Assembly (NCBI RefSeq): GCF_014773395.1
Contig: NZ_JACXAF010000007.1
Coordinates: 124,001 to 188,000 of the forward strand
From: Neiella litorisoli
GTDB lineage: Bacteria > Pseudomonadota > Gammaproteobacteria > Enterobacterales > Neiellaceae
DNA length: 64,000 nucleotides
Direction: 5' to 3'
The notes below the pieces were generated by a model. It saw nothing but the letters and a program-made list of their open reading frames with translations. It had not been told where the DNA came from and searched no databases. Shown one piece after another: positions 8,595 to 16,301 of this stretch (positions are counted from its first letter, which is position 1; every line of letters starts with the position of its first letter). A program made the position numbers and the translations under genes.

Positions 8595-9593
8595 TTACTG
8601 GCGCACCGCTGCGGTACTGCCGCGGACAATAAAGTCGTGGGCTAGAACATATTCAGTTTGCTGTGGCGTTTTGCCTGCAATCAGCTCTAGCAACAGCTCA
8701 GCAGACTGTTCGCCGATTTGTTCTGCTGGCTGGGCAATGGTCGTGAGTGTCGGACGGCAATAACTGGAAACATCCATGTCGTCAAAACCCGCTACGGAGA
8801 TGTCTTCAGGTACTCGTAACCCAGCATCGACAAAGCCTTTGATTGCTGAGATGGCCATTTCGTCGTTCATGCAGAAGACCGCCGTGGGGCGCTCCTTCAT
8901 CTGAATAAATTGTCTGACGGCATTGAGGCCAGAGGCAAAATTAAAGTCACCTTCGACGACCAGTGATGGATCGAAAGTAATTCCTGCTGCCGCTATCGCG
9001 CGCTGGTAGCCGGCTATTCGATCTTGGGTGTGGGGGTTATCATTCAAACCACTAATCACACCAATTCGGCGATGTCCAAGGCTGAGCAAGTACTCGATAA
9101 CTTGCGCGGTAGCGCCTGCGTTATCGATCCGAACCGACGGATATGGGGTGTTCTCACTGCCGGTGGCACTGACTGCGGTGATATCTTGCTGCGGAAGCTG
9201 GGAGTCGCTGGTGTAGGGGCGCAAATTGATAATGCCATCGGCGAGGCGTGTTTCGACCATCTTGATGAATTCAGCTTCACGCACGGGTGAGTCTTTGGTA
9301 TCGCCAAGTAGTACACTGTAGCCGGCATTCTGAGCGACCGCTTCAATGCCGCTGATCACTTTGGCAAAAAACACGTTTGCGATGTCGGGGACGAGCACCA
9401 CGATGGTATTGGATTGCTTACTACGAAATTTTTGCGACAACATATTGGGCTTGTAGTTAAGCTTTTTAATTGCCGCTTCTACTTTGGCAAGGTTCTTCGG
9501 CGAAACTCGTTCAGGGTTGCTTAGTGCTTTGGAAATCGTCCCTGTACTTAACCCGGCTTCTTTTGCAACGTCTCTGATGGTTGCCACTGACAC
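8595..9593 (-). CDS. LacI-family transcriptional regulator 1
   Basis: A 332-residue LacI/GalR regulator. The N-terminal helix-turn-helix (TIRDVAKEAGLSTGTISKALSNP, about residues 5-27, in two overlapping helices) and hinge (LNYKPNMLSQKFR) are intact. The periplasmic-binding-like effector domain follows, with the typical SLGHRRIGVISG and DISVAGFDDMD motifs. The recognition helix reads STGTISK, unlike SIATVSR in regulator 2, so different operators are expected. A perfect GTGAACCGGTTCAC palindrome lies upstream at 9680-9693, and the same core is in front of the GH26/TonB genes at 709-720. It probably represses these genes until a manno-oligosaccharide binds, and controls itself. The effector is inferred. 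Confidence 0.92.
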   Translation of the reverse strand: MSVATIRDVAKEAGLSTGTISKALSNPERVSPKNLAKVEAAIKKLNYKPNMLSQKFRSKQSNTIVVLVPDIANVFFAKVISGIEAVAQNAGYSVLLGDTKDSPVREAEFIKMVETRLADGIINLRPYTSDSQLPQQDITAVSATGSENTPYPSVRIDNAGATAQVIEYLLSLGHRRIGVISGLNDNPHTQDRIAGYQRAIAAAGITFDPSLVVEGDFNFASGLNAVRQFIQMKERPTAVFCMNDEMAISAIKGFVDAGLRVPEDISVAGFDDMDVSSYCRPTLTTIAQPAEQIGEQSAELLLELIAGKTPQQTEYVLAHDFIVRGSTAAVRQ

Positions 9594-9679
9594 TTATCCT
9601 AAATCAACTGCTAACTCGCTATTTCAAACAGAGTAACACTGTCCTGTAACAACTGAAACAGGTGCTTGAATGATAGATT

Positions 9680-9693
9680 GTGAACCGGTTCAC
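9680..9693. promoter_or_regulatory. LacI-family operator (type 1) upstream of regulator 1
   Basis: A perfect 14-bp palindrome GTGAACCGGTTCAC. It lies 87 bp upstream of the LacI regulator 1 start and 25 bp past the end of the Nudix gene. It shares a 12-bp core with the site at 709-720 and probably mediates autoregulation. Confidence 0.8.
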
Positions 9694-9717
9694 TTGGTTG
9701 CTAATTACTAGCAGAAA

Positions 9718-10230
9718 TCACTCTTGTAAGTAAGCTTGAACCAGCCGTTGTAGCGAGGCGAAAGCTAATTCGTTGGGATCAAAGTGACTCTTATCAGCCC
9801 ACACAGTTTCAATAATTTCACTCGTCTGAAGAGTGAGTTGGGGCTGGTCGTTTAATTTGGCGACAAATAGCGAGTTGAGGGTGTTGTAGCGGACATTCTT
9901 ATACACGTACTGATTAGCGCCTGATGCGACGTAGCGCCAGTCGTTGATATGGATGCCAAGCTCCTCGAAGATCTCTCGGCTCAGCCCTTGCTCAAGAGAC
10001 TCTGCTGGGTCGATAAAACCGCCCGGCAAATCAAGTCGACCGGCGAAGGGCTCTTTCGCTCGGCGGGTAAGTAGGATCTTTCCCTGCCATTCAATCAAAC
10101 CAGCAACGGCAGCAGCCGTGTTGTGGTAGTACTCAAACTGGCAACTTTGACACACATAGCAAGTGCCATGCTTGCGAGCAAATGTTGCCTTGCCGCATTG
10201 TGGGCAGTAGGTGGGGCTGAAATCGGTCAT
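9718..10230 (-). CDS. Nudix hydrolase with N-terminal zinc ribbon
   Basis: A 170-residue protein with a zinc ribbon (CPQCGK and CQSCQF, residues about 9-31) and a Nudix domain. The Nudix box is complete: GGFIDPAESLEQ, then REIFEELGI. Such proteins hydrolyse nucleoside diphosphate derivatives; the zinc ribbon arrangement recalls NADH pyrophosphatase-type proteins, but this one is shorter. The substrate is unknown. It lies 63 bp after the sulfatase gene on the same strand. A 10-bp hairpin in the gap (10248-10278) leaves open whether it belongs to the mannan operon. It may be a housekeeping gene in a locus of other function. Confidence 0.85.
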   Translation of the reverse strand: MTDFSPTYCPQCGKATFARKHGTCYVCQSCQFEYYHNTAAAVAGLIEWQGKILLTRRAKEPFAGRLDLPGGFIDPAESLEQGLSREIFEELGIHINDWRYVASGANQYVYKNVRYNTLNSLFVAKLNDQPQLTLQTSEIIETVWADKSHFDPNELAFASLQRLVQAYLQE

Positions 10231-10247
10231 AACAGGGATTCTTGAGT

Positions 10248-10278
10248 GGCGCTACAGAACTGTCTCGACTGTAGCGCC
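10248..10278 (-). other. Hairpin between sulfatase and Nudix genes
   Basis: A 10-bp perfect stem (GGCGCTACAG at 10248-10257, CTGTAGCGCC at 10269-10278) with an 11-nt loop and no T run. It could weaken read-through from the sulfatase operon into the Nudix gene or protect the 3' end of the sulfatase mRNA. Confidence 0.5.
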
Positions 10279-10293
10279 TGTCAACCAAGTTTA

Positions 10294-12162
10294 CTAGTTT
10301 GGCAGCGGCAGATCGCTGGGTTGTGCTTGACTGTCTACTTTGACGAAGAAAAAGCGCCGTAAGCCATCGACTGACGCCCAATGCTTCATACTTTGGTTGC
10401 CAGTCACTTCAAAGCTAAATTGCTGTATGCCAGTGGTCAGTTCAAGCTCGCCAAGTAACTGCAACTCGGTTTCATCAAGTTGCTTATCGAGCCGTTGTGA
10501 ATCGAGCTTTAACTTCACTTGGATACCGGCGCTGGCAATGGCTTGGCGTTGCTTGAGGTAGATTCTGTAGCGACCTGCCTGATGCACTTCAATATCGTAC
10601 AAGGCACCATCGCCAGCATGTTGCAGCTGACTGAGGGTATGGGCTTTGCTGCGCGTATTGCCCCACGTCGCCGATGGTCCAAAAGCATTGACCACAGAAA
10701 CTTCCGCTTGTTCTAGGGCAATTTGGTAAACCGGTGGTTTATAGCTTTCGGGGCTGTCGATTATGGCTTGGTAGCCGGCCAGCAGATCCGCAGTTAGGCG
10801 CTTGGCAAGCTCCGGTTGTTGCAAGTAGATATTGGTTCGCTCTTTTGGGTCGGCTTTCATATCGACCAACACGTAGCCATTGTGTGGGCGAGGGTAACCT
10901 GCACGGTCCATCGGTGGGAATTGATGCAACTTGTATTGTTCGGTGCGCCATGCCACCCATTGCTCGCTTGGTTTAATTGCCCGCTTGGCAACGTCATCTA
11001 CCGGCGTCCATTGGTTAAACAATGACTTTTGGCAAATGACATCATGACTTGCAACCATCACTGGCGTTGGTCGCTCAATGGCTCTGGCCTGTTTTGGTTG
11101 TTGTAATGATGCAGCGAAACTGCCGCCATCGAGTGGCAGATTGGCCACTTGCCGTTCAGTACCCGTCAGTTCTAACAGGGTCGGCACGACATCCATGACG
11201 CTCGTTAAGTGATGAACCTTGCCCGCCGGAAATTGCCCTTTCCAGCGCACGAACAACGGTGACTTGATACCGTTTTGCCAAGCTTGGCCTTTGTTACCGT
11301 TGAGCTGACTCGGATTTCGTTGTTGCCATTCTTGTTGCGTCATGGCGCCCAAGTTACTCGAATCAAACCAAGGGCCATTATCTGATAAGAACAGCACAAT
11401 GGTGTTGTCTGCCAAGCCGGCTTCATCGAGGTGATGCATCAGGCGACCAATATGGTGGTCCATTTCGCTGATCATGCCATACAGTTGCGCAACCGGTTCG
11501 CGCAGGCCTTTTTGGCGGTACGGCTCGACAAACTCATCGGGAGCCAACCACGGTTCGTGCGGCGCAAGAAAACTCAAATAGGCAAAAAACGGCTGCTCTT
11601 TATGGTCGTCGATAAAGTCGATGGCGTATTGGGTGATCACGTCGGACACCCAAGCGTCATGCTTTACTGCTTTGCCATTGAGTAACCCCGAACTGTTTTG
11701 GTGGACATATAGCTCGGCGTAATAGCCTTGGTCAAAGCCGCGATCCCAAGGGAAGTAGCCCGCCGTTTTGCCAACGTGCCACTTACCCCAAGTGCCAGTG
11801 GCGTAGCCATTGTCTTTGAGTAGCTGTGAAATCAGTACTTCATCGAGCTTCATAAAATCACGACCACCGTGAACGCCGGACACGCCAGTTTTGTAATGAT
11901 GACGACCCGTCAATAGCGCAGCGCGAGTGGTGGAGCAGACCGGTGTTACCTGAAAGTCGGAAAACTGAACGGACTGGGTGGCCAGCTGATCGAGGTGTGG
12001 CGTGGTGATCACCGGATTGCCATGTATGGCAAGGTCATCAAACCCCATGTCGTCAGCGGTGATTAAAATAATATTAGGTTGTTTCGCAGCCTGAGTAGGC
12101 GAAACAGCCGCCACAAAGGCGGCTGCGAATACCCAGGTAAATGTCACGAGAAACTTCATCAT
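10294..12162 (-). CDS. Secreted sulfatase (family S1-like), possibly acting on sulfated mannan
   Basis: A 622-residue secreted sulfatase. The signal peptide ends near SPTQAA. The alkaline-phosphatase-like fold starts with NIILITADDMGFDD, which gives the metal-binding Asp pair. The formylglycine site is VCSTTRAALLTG with Cys at about residue 76: Thr replaces the Pro or Ala usual at the third position of CxPxR. Other S1 landmarks are GKWHVG, FLAPHEPW and FLSDNGPW. Residues about 480-622 form an extra beta-rich domain. A start at the second Met (12159) gives a better gap to GGAG. It is 19 bp after the GH5 gene in the same operon, which suggests removal of sulfate from a mannan. The enzyme needs a formylglycine-generating enzyme, not seen in this window. 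Confidence 0.88.
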   Translation of the reverse strand: MMKFLVTFTWVFAAAFVAAVSPTQAAKQPNIILITADDMGFDDLAIHGNPVITTPHLDQLATQSVQFSDFQVTPVCSTTRAALLTGRHHYKTGVSGVHGGRDFMKLDEVLISQLLKDNGYATGTWGKWHVGKTAGYFPWDRGFDQGYYAELYVHQNSSGLLNGKAVKHDAWVSDVITQYAIDFIDDHKEQPFFAYLSFLAPHEPWLAPDEFVEPYRQKGLREPVAQLYGMISEMDHHIGRLMHHLDEAGLADNTIVLFLSDNGPWFDSSNLGAMTQQEWQQRNPSQLNGNKGQAWQNGIKSPLFVRWKGQFPAGKVHHLTSVMDVVPTLLELTGTERQVANLPLDGGSFAASLQQPKQARAIERPTPVMVASHDVICQKSLFNQWTPVDDVAKRAIKPSEQWVAWRTEQYKLHQFPPMDRAGYPRPHNGYVLVDMKADPKERTNIYLQQPELAKRLTADLLAGYQAIIDSPESYKPPVYQIALEQAEVSVVNAFGPSATWGNTRSKAHTLSQLQHAGDGALYDIEVHQAGRYRIYLKQRQAIASAGIQVKLKLDSQRLDKQLDETELQLLGELELTTGIQQFSFEVTGNQSMKHWASVDGLRRFFFVKVDSQAQPSDLPLPN

Positions 12163-12181
12163 TTACTCCGGTGCTGCAAGG

Positions 12182-13504
12182 TTAACGCTGTTGCATGTCA
12201 TCATTAAATTGTTTGATGAGCGCTAAGGTACTGGTATCGGTTGAGAACACTGAGTTCAGCCCTTGAGGCTCTTGCGGTGGATCGCCAGAGAAGTCATCGC
12301 CTGCTTGCCATTTGCCTGTGGTCATATCTTTGGCTGGTTTGGCTTCACCACCAAACCCCCAGATGTTGACCCCAGCAAAGGTGCGATCGTCGGTGGCGAG
12401 CAGTTCGCCAAACACGCCTTTGAAGAATATATTGCGATAGGTGACGTCAGCATCGCGTTCGAGCTTTTCTTGATTGCGTGGGAAGCCAAACTCAGACAGA
12501 ACAACCGGCCGTTGTTGTTGCTTCGCGACCGCTAAGTGGCGGGCGATATAATCTTTGGCATTGTCAATGGCGATTTGCGTCGACGCTTGTTCGTTGTTGG
12601 GATCGTACCAAGACCAGTTTTTCGGCCACACATGGATAGTCAGATAATCGATATCGGGATTGGCGTGAACCTTTTTCCATTGTTCAATGTCGCGGTAAGT
12701 GCCCGCTTCGCCTTCGGCACCGGTCGAAATCAGCTGATTAGGGGCTAAATCATTAATCTGGCTGACAGTACGATTAAGCCAAGCAATGAATGCTGGCGCA
12801 TGTTCGGCATTGCGAACCCGAGGCTCATTGGCAACTTGCCACGACATAATGGTTGGATCGTCGGTGTATTTGACGCCAGTCACACTGTTGGTGCGGCCAA
12901 TAATGAAATCAACGTGGTTAGCAAATGCATCCATGCATGGCTCGCAGGAATGGAACTGCATGGTGTAATCCTGAAACTTGTCCCAGTCATAGGGGGGTAA
13001 GAACGGGCTAGGAATGTCGCCATAACCATTCCATTCCAAATACTGAGCGAAACCACCGGACCAAATCCAATTGTTGGTTAGATACAGCACCGCGACCATA
13101 TCGCGCTTGGCCATTTCTGCCAGCAGGAAATCCAACCCTTCAAGTAATGCTTGATCATATTTTCCCTGTTCATATTGCAAGGCTGGATTGACCATGGAAT
13201 CGGTTTTTCCGCCATCACCGCCGGCGAGAATGCGCAAGTTGGTGATGCCATATTGCTGCATCAAATCGAGTTCGCGGATCATCCGCGCTTTGCCTTCCTC
13301 ACTGGTACCAAGCAGCGGACCGTACCAGTAGTTAAAGCCAACAAATTGGTAGGGCTTGCCATTGCGAACGAACTCGCCTTGGGCAACGCTGACAAAGGAA
13401 TCATTGGTCGCCGCGCTTGCGGTGTCTGGCGTGGTCAGTTGGCTTTGGCAGCCTAACTGCGACAAAAGCGCCGCCGTAGCGACAAATTTCAACAGGTGTT
13501 TCAT
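12182..13504 (-). CDS. GH5 (subfamily 7-like) beta-mannanase lipoprotein
   Basis: A 440-residue endo-beta-1,4-mannanase of the GH5 family. The signal peptide ends in SQLGC, a lipobox, so it is membrane-anchored. The acid/base Glu is in SWQVANEPR (about residue 228) and the nucleophile Glu in VLSEFGFP (about 337); FVGFNYWYGPLLG and TNLRILAGGDGG near the N-terminus fit GH5_7 mannanases. The start at 13504 is preceded by AGGA with an 8-nt gap. It lies 10 bp after the mannose isomerase gene and 19 bp before the sulfatase, so these are one operon under the tandem operators at 14766-14799. Confidence 0.9.
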   Translation of the reverse strand: MKHLLKFVATAALLSQLGCQSQLTTPDTASAATNDSFVSVAQGEFVRNGKPYQFVGFNYWYGPLLGTSEEGKARMIRELDLMQQYGITNLRILAGGDGGKTDSMVNPALQYEQGKYDQALLEGLDFLLAEMAKRDMVAVLYLTNNWIWSGGFAQYLEWNGYGDIPSPFLPPYDWDKFQDYTMQFHSCEPCMDAFANHVDFIIGRTNSVTGVKYTDDPTIMSWQVANEPRVRNAEHAPAFIAWLNRTVSQINDLAPNQLISTGAEGEAGTYRDIEQWKKVHANPDIDYLTIHVWPKNWSWYDPNNEQASTQIAIDNAKDYIARHLAVAKQQQRPVVLSEFGFPRNQEKLERDADVTYRNIFFKGVFGELLATDDRTFAGVNIWGFGGEAKPAKDMTTGKWQAGDDFSGDPPQEPQGLNSVFSTDTSTLALIKQFNDDMQQR

Positions 13505-13514
13505 CCCAAAATCC

Positions 13515-14693
13515 TTAATTCGGTGAGGACTGACGGAGACCGGAGCGGTCGAGATAGCGCACTGATTTGGCGAGGGCGACTATCAGGTGATACAGGGTGC
13601 TAGCGGGTGCCACATCTGAGCAGATCGCGTTGTTGCCATCGAGCTGATCGACATACGCACCGCGAGTGGCAGGCTCGATGTAATATTGGAACAGCAGTTC
13701 GATGGCATCGGCGGCCTTTTGTTCGTAGATGTCCGGCTGCCACTTTGCCAATACCAGGCTGGCTTTGATCAGCTCTGTCATTGGCCAACTGCGTTTGGTG
13801 GCGTGGATAATTTCACCTTGTGGGGTGGTGGCGTCATAGATTAAGCCACTGCTCGATTCCTTGCCGATCAACAAGCCATTTTGATAGAGCCGTTGGCAGA
13901 AATGTTGCACCTTGACGCCGGTCAGGCTGCTGTACCAGTCCAGTAACCAAACCCATTCGAACATATGGCCGGGTTCAATCACGGTTTGGCCATCGACTAA
14001 AGCTGGCTGCCAGTTGTGGTCAAAGAATTCCAATAAAACACCGTCTTTATGATCAAAGAACACCTTGCGGAACAAGGTAAAAATCTCGCCAGCTTTGGCT
14101 AGCCAACGGCCATCGCCGCTCGCTTCGTAGAGTGTCATAAAGGCTTCAAACAAATGCATGTGAGGGTTTTGTCGGCGCACCGGCGCGTCATAATCGCCCT
14201 CATGCCAGCCGCCGTTATCGGCGGCAAAGTGCTCATCGATGTGGGCCAGCAGGCGCTCGGCGTGGCGGATGTCGATGGTCTGCCGGTAGAGCCGATAGCG
14301 GGCACCTGCGGCGAGCAAGTGAAACGCGATATCGTACAAATCTTGTTTGCTATCCGCGGTCTGATTGCTGGCATCGACTAAATGCGCGTAACTGTGTTGA
14401 TGCTCAGGATGGTGGCCATGAAGCCGAGTAAAGCGCCAGATGTCGCTGACCAAACGGCGATTGCTGCCGGTCCAGCCAAATTCTTCGGCAATACAGAAGC
14501 TGAACATTTGCCGAGCCTGAACTCGGATTCGTTTGGCAACCGCTTTGTCTGGCTCTCCGCTAAAGGTCAGGCGTTCGTAGACCGCATTAGTATTGGGTTC
14601 GATTGCGGTAGAGGTCCAAAGTGGCAAGGCTTGATCCACCATCCAATGCTGGAATCGATCCACCTGTTGCGCAAGCGTGGCTATTTGCTGCAT
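13515..14693 (-). CDS. AGE-family sugar isomerase, likely D-mannose isomerase
   Basis: A 392-residue alpha/alpha-barrel protein of the N-acylglucosamine 2-epimerase superfamily, cytoplasmic with no signal peptide. Motifs RQNPHMHLFEAFMTLYEA, EPGHMFEWVWLLDW and RSWPMTELIKA fit the mannose isomerase / YihS side of the family rather than the cellobiose 2-epimerase side. It would convert mannose to fructose. It is the first gene of the minus-strand operon with the GH5 mannanase and sulfatase. The second AGE protein at 18998-20254 is of a different subtype. An epimerase role on an oligosaccharide cannot be excluded. Confidence 0.8.
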   Translation of the reverse strand: MQQIATLAQQVDRFQHWMVDQALPLWTSTAIEPNTNAVYERLTFSGEPDKAVAKRIRVQARQMFSFCIAEEFGWTGSNRRLVSDIWRFTRLHGHHPEHQHSYAHLVDASNQTADSKQDLYDIAFHLLAAGARYRLYRQTIDIRHAERLLAHIDEHFAADNGGWHEGDYDAPVRRQNPHMHLFEAFMTLYEASGDGRWLAKAGEIFTLFRKVFFDHKDGVLLEFFDHNWQPALVDGQTVIEPGHMFEWVWLLDWYSSLTGVKVQHFCQRLYQNGLLIGKESSSGLIYDATTPQGEIIHATKRSWPMTELIKASLVLAKWQPDIYEQKAADAIELLFQYYIEPATRGAYVDQLDGNNAICSDVAPASTLYHLIVALAKSVRYLDRSGLRQSSPN

Positions 14694-14765
14694 GTCATCT
14701 TCTCTTCAAAAACACTCATTGTCATCGGCCGGTTGGGCTTAATTGGGGCGTAACAATGATAAAAA

Positions 14766-14799
14766 TGTAACCGTTTACGAAATATTGTAAACGGTTACA
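14766..14799. promoter_or_regulatory. Tandem LacI-type operators (type 2) before the isomerase-GH5-sulfatase operon
   Basis: Two 14-bp sites, TGTAACCGTTTACG at 14766-14779 and TGTAAACGGTTACA at 14786-14799. Their centres are 20 bp apart, close to two helical turns, so two dimers could bind the same DNA face. They lie 73-106 bp upstream of the isomerase start on the minus strand. The regulator 2 gene ends just beyond them at 14905. Confidence 0.82.
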
Positions 14800-14904
14800 G
14801 TTTCGTTTCAAGATCATTTTCAGATCGACGTGTCAGAGATCACAGGTGTCTCGTGTCTGAGAGGTAGGTAGGGCTCTACTTTATTTCAGTATCTTAGGGT
14901 GATG

Positions 14905-15906
14905 TTAGCCAGTAAAGGGCACTGAGCTTGAACGAACAACAAACTCATACGGCAAGATATAGTCTGATTGGCGTAGCTCTTTGCCTTCGATGAGGCGTAA
15001 AAGCATATTCGCTGCTGCTTTGCCGATTTCTTCAGCGGGCTGGGCGATGGTCGTCAGGGCTGGCTCGGCATAGCGCGATACTTCAATGTCATCGAAGCCG
15101 ATAATCGACATGTCCTCCGGTACTTTAATACCGGCTGCGCGGAAGCCTTTAATGGCACCAATGGCCATTTCATCGTTCATTGACAGAATGGCGGTAGGTC
15201 GTTCTTCTGGCGCCAGTCGAATAAAGTGCTGAGCTGCGTTGAGCCCGGACCACATGGTAAATTCGCCTTCGGCAACCCATTCGTCGCAGCACTCGATGCC
15301 AGCGTCAGTAAGGGATTGGCGGTAGCCTTTAAGGCGGTCAATGGTGTGGGGGTTTTCAGATAAACCAGTGATCACGCCAATTCGTTTATGACCCAGTGAC
15401 AGCAGGTAATCGGTTGCTGTTTTTGCCGCGCCAGCATTGTCAATGCGAACGCAAGGGTAAGGAGTGTCTTCACAGCCGGCGGCATTGACCGCAATGATGT
15501 CGTCTTTTGGCAGTATTGAATCGCCCTCCCAATAAGGGCGCAATTGAATCACGCCGTCGGCCTGGCGGGTTTCAACCAGTTTCAGGTATTCTTCTTCGCG
15601 CTTGCGCTGATCGCGTGTATCACCAAGTAGCACGCCAAACCCGTGCTGCTGCATGACATCCTCAATGCCGCGCACGACAGTGGCAAAGAAGGTGTTGGCC
15701 ATATTCGGCACCAGCACGACAATAGTAAAAGCGCGGTGACGGCGAAAATTTCGAGCCAGCATATTGGGTTTGTATTGCACTTGCTCGATGGCATCGTGCA
15801 CTTTTTTTAAGCTTTTCTTTGAAACCGTTTCCGGAGCACTAAGAGCTCTCGACACAGTTGCAATAGAAACGCCTGCAACCTTTGCTACATCACGAATGTT
15901 CGACAT
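14905..15906 (-). CDS. LacI-family transcriptional regulator 2
   Basis: A 333-residue LacI/GalR regulator, paralogous to the one at 8595-9593 across its whole length. The helix-turn-helix reads NIRDVAKVAGVSIATVSRAL (residues 3-22), followed by the hinge VQYKPNMLARNFRR. The effector domain has SLGHKRIGVITG and DMSIIGFDDIEVS. It is flanked by type 2 operators: tandem sites at 14766-14799 beyond its 3' end and sites at 15965-15980 and 16032-16045 upstream. It probably controls the isomerase operon, the symporter, the phosphorylase operon, the binding protein and phosphomannomutase, and itself. The effector is likely a manno-oligosaccharide, by inference. Confidence 0.92.
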   Translation of the reverse strand: MSNIRDVAKVAGVSIATVSRALSAPETVSKKSLKKVHDAIEQVQYKPNMLARNFRRHRAFTIVVLVPNMANTFFATVVRGIEDVMQQHGFGVLLGDTRDQRKREEEYLKLVETRQADGVIQLRPYWEGDSILPKDDIIAVNAAGCEDTPYPCVRIDNAGAAKTATDYLLSLGHKRIGVITGLSENPHTIDRLKGYRQSLTDAGIECCDEWVAEGEFTMWSGLNAAQHFIRLAPEERPTAILSMNDEMAIGAIKGFRAAGIKVPEDMSIIGFDDIEVSRYAEPALTTIAQPAEEIGKAAANMLLRLIEGKELRQSDYILPYEFVVRSSSVPFTG

Positions 15907-15964
15907 CTTTTAGCCACCCCTGAGAATACTTTGCTTAGCTCAATTCTGCTCTGTCACTAGCAGA

Positions 15965-15980
15965 ATGTAACATATTACAT
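15965..15980. promoter_or_regulatory. Possible type 2 operator variant upstream of regulator 2
   Basis: ATGTAACATATTACAT at 15965-15980 keeps both outer half-sites (ATGTAA and TTACAT) but has CATA in place of the CCGG or ACGG centre. It lies about 60 bp upstream of the regulator 2 start. Confidence 0.45.
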
Positions 15981-16031
15981 CGATCTCACAAATTTCAGTT
16001 TTGCACTACGGAAAATAGTGGAAATGAAAAA

Positions 16032-16045
16032 TGTAACCGGTTAAG
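16032..16045. promoter_or_regulatory. LacI-type operator (type 2) in the regulator 2 / symporter intergenic region
   Basis: TGTAACCGGTTAAG, with the perfect inner palindrome TAACCGGTTA at 16034-16043. It lies between the divergent regulator 2 gene and the symporter gene, about 257 bp from the symporter start. The rest of this 395-bp gap is AT-rich and shows no credible gene. Confidence 0.7.
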
Positions 16046-16301
16046 GTTGACGTATTGATTTTGCGAAAGATGCGATAAATATTCATTAAGCTACTGAAAA
16101 TAATTAATTTAATTTTGTTTTTGTGGATGTTTGATGGATTAGGGTTGAGCGCTGAATTTTGATTTTTGGCCGATCGCTGTTTCATTTTGTTGTGATCGTC
16201 TTCACAAAAATAGAGGCAGCCATTCAACCTAGTCGTTGTCGGTCGAGTCGCAGTAGCGCTCGGTTTTTATTTGTTCCGTTTGCCTGGCAGTAGATAGTGA
16301 T

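Noticed and set aside
16006-16227. Minus-strand frame of 73 codons between regulator 2 and the symporter
   Set aside because: AT-rich, Lys/Asn/Ile-rich, no ribosome site, and it covers the operator at 16032-16045.
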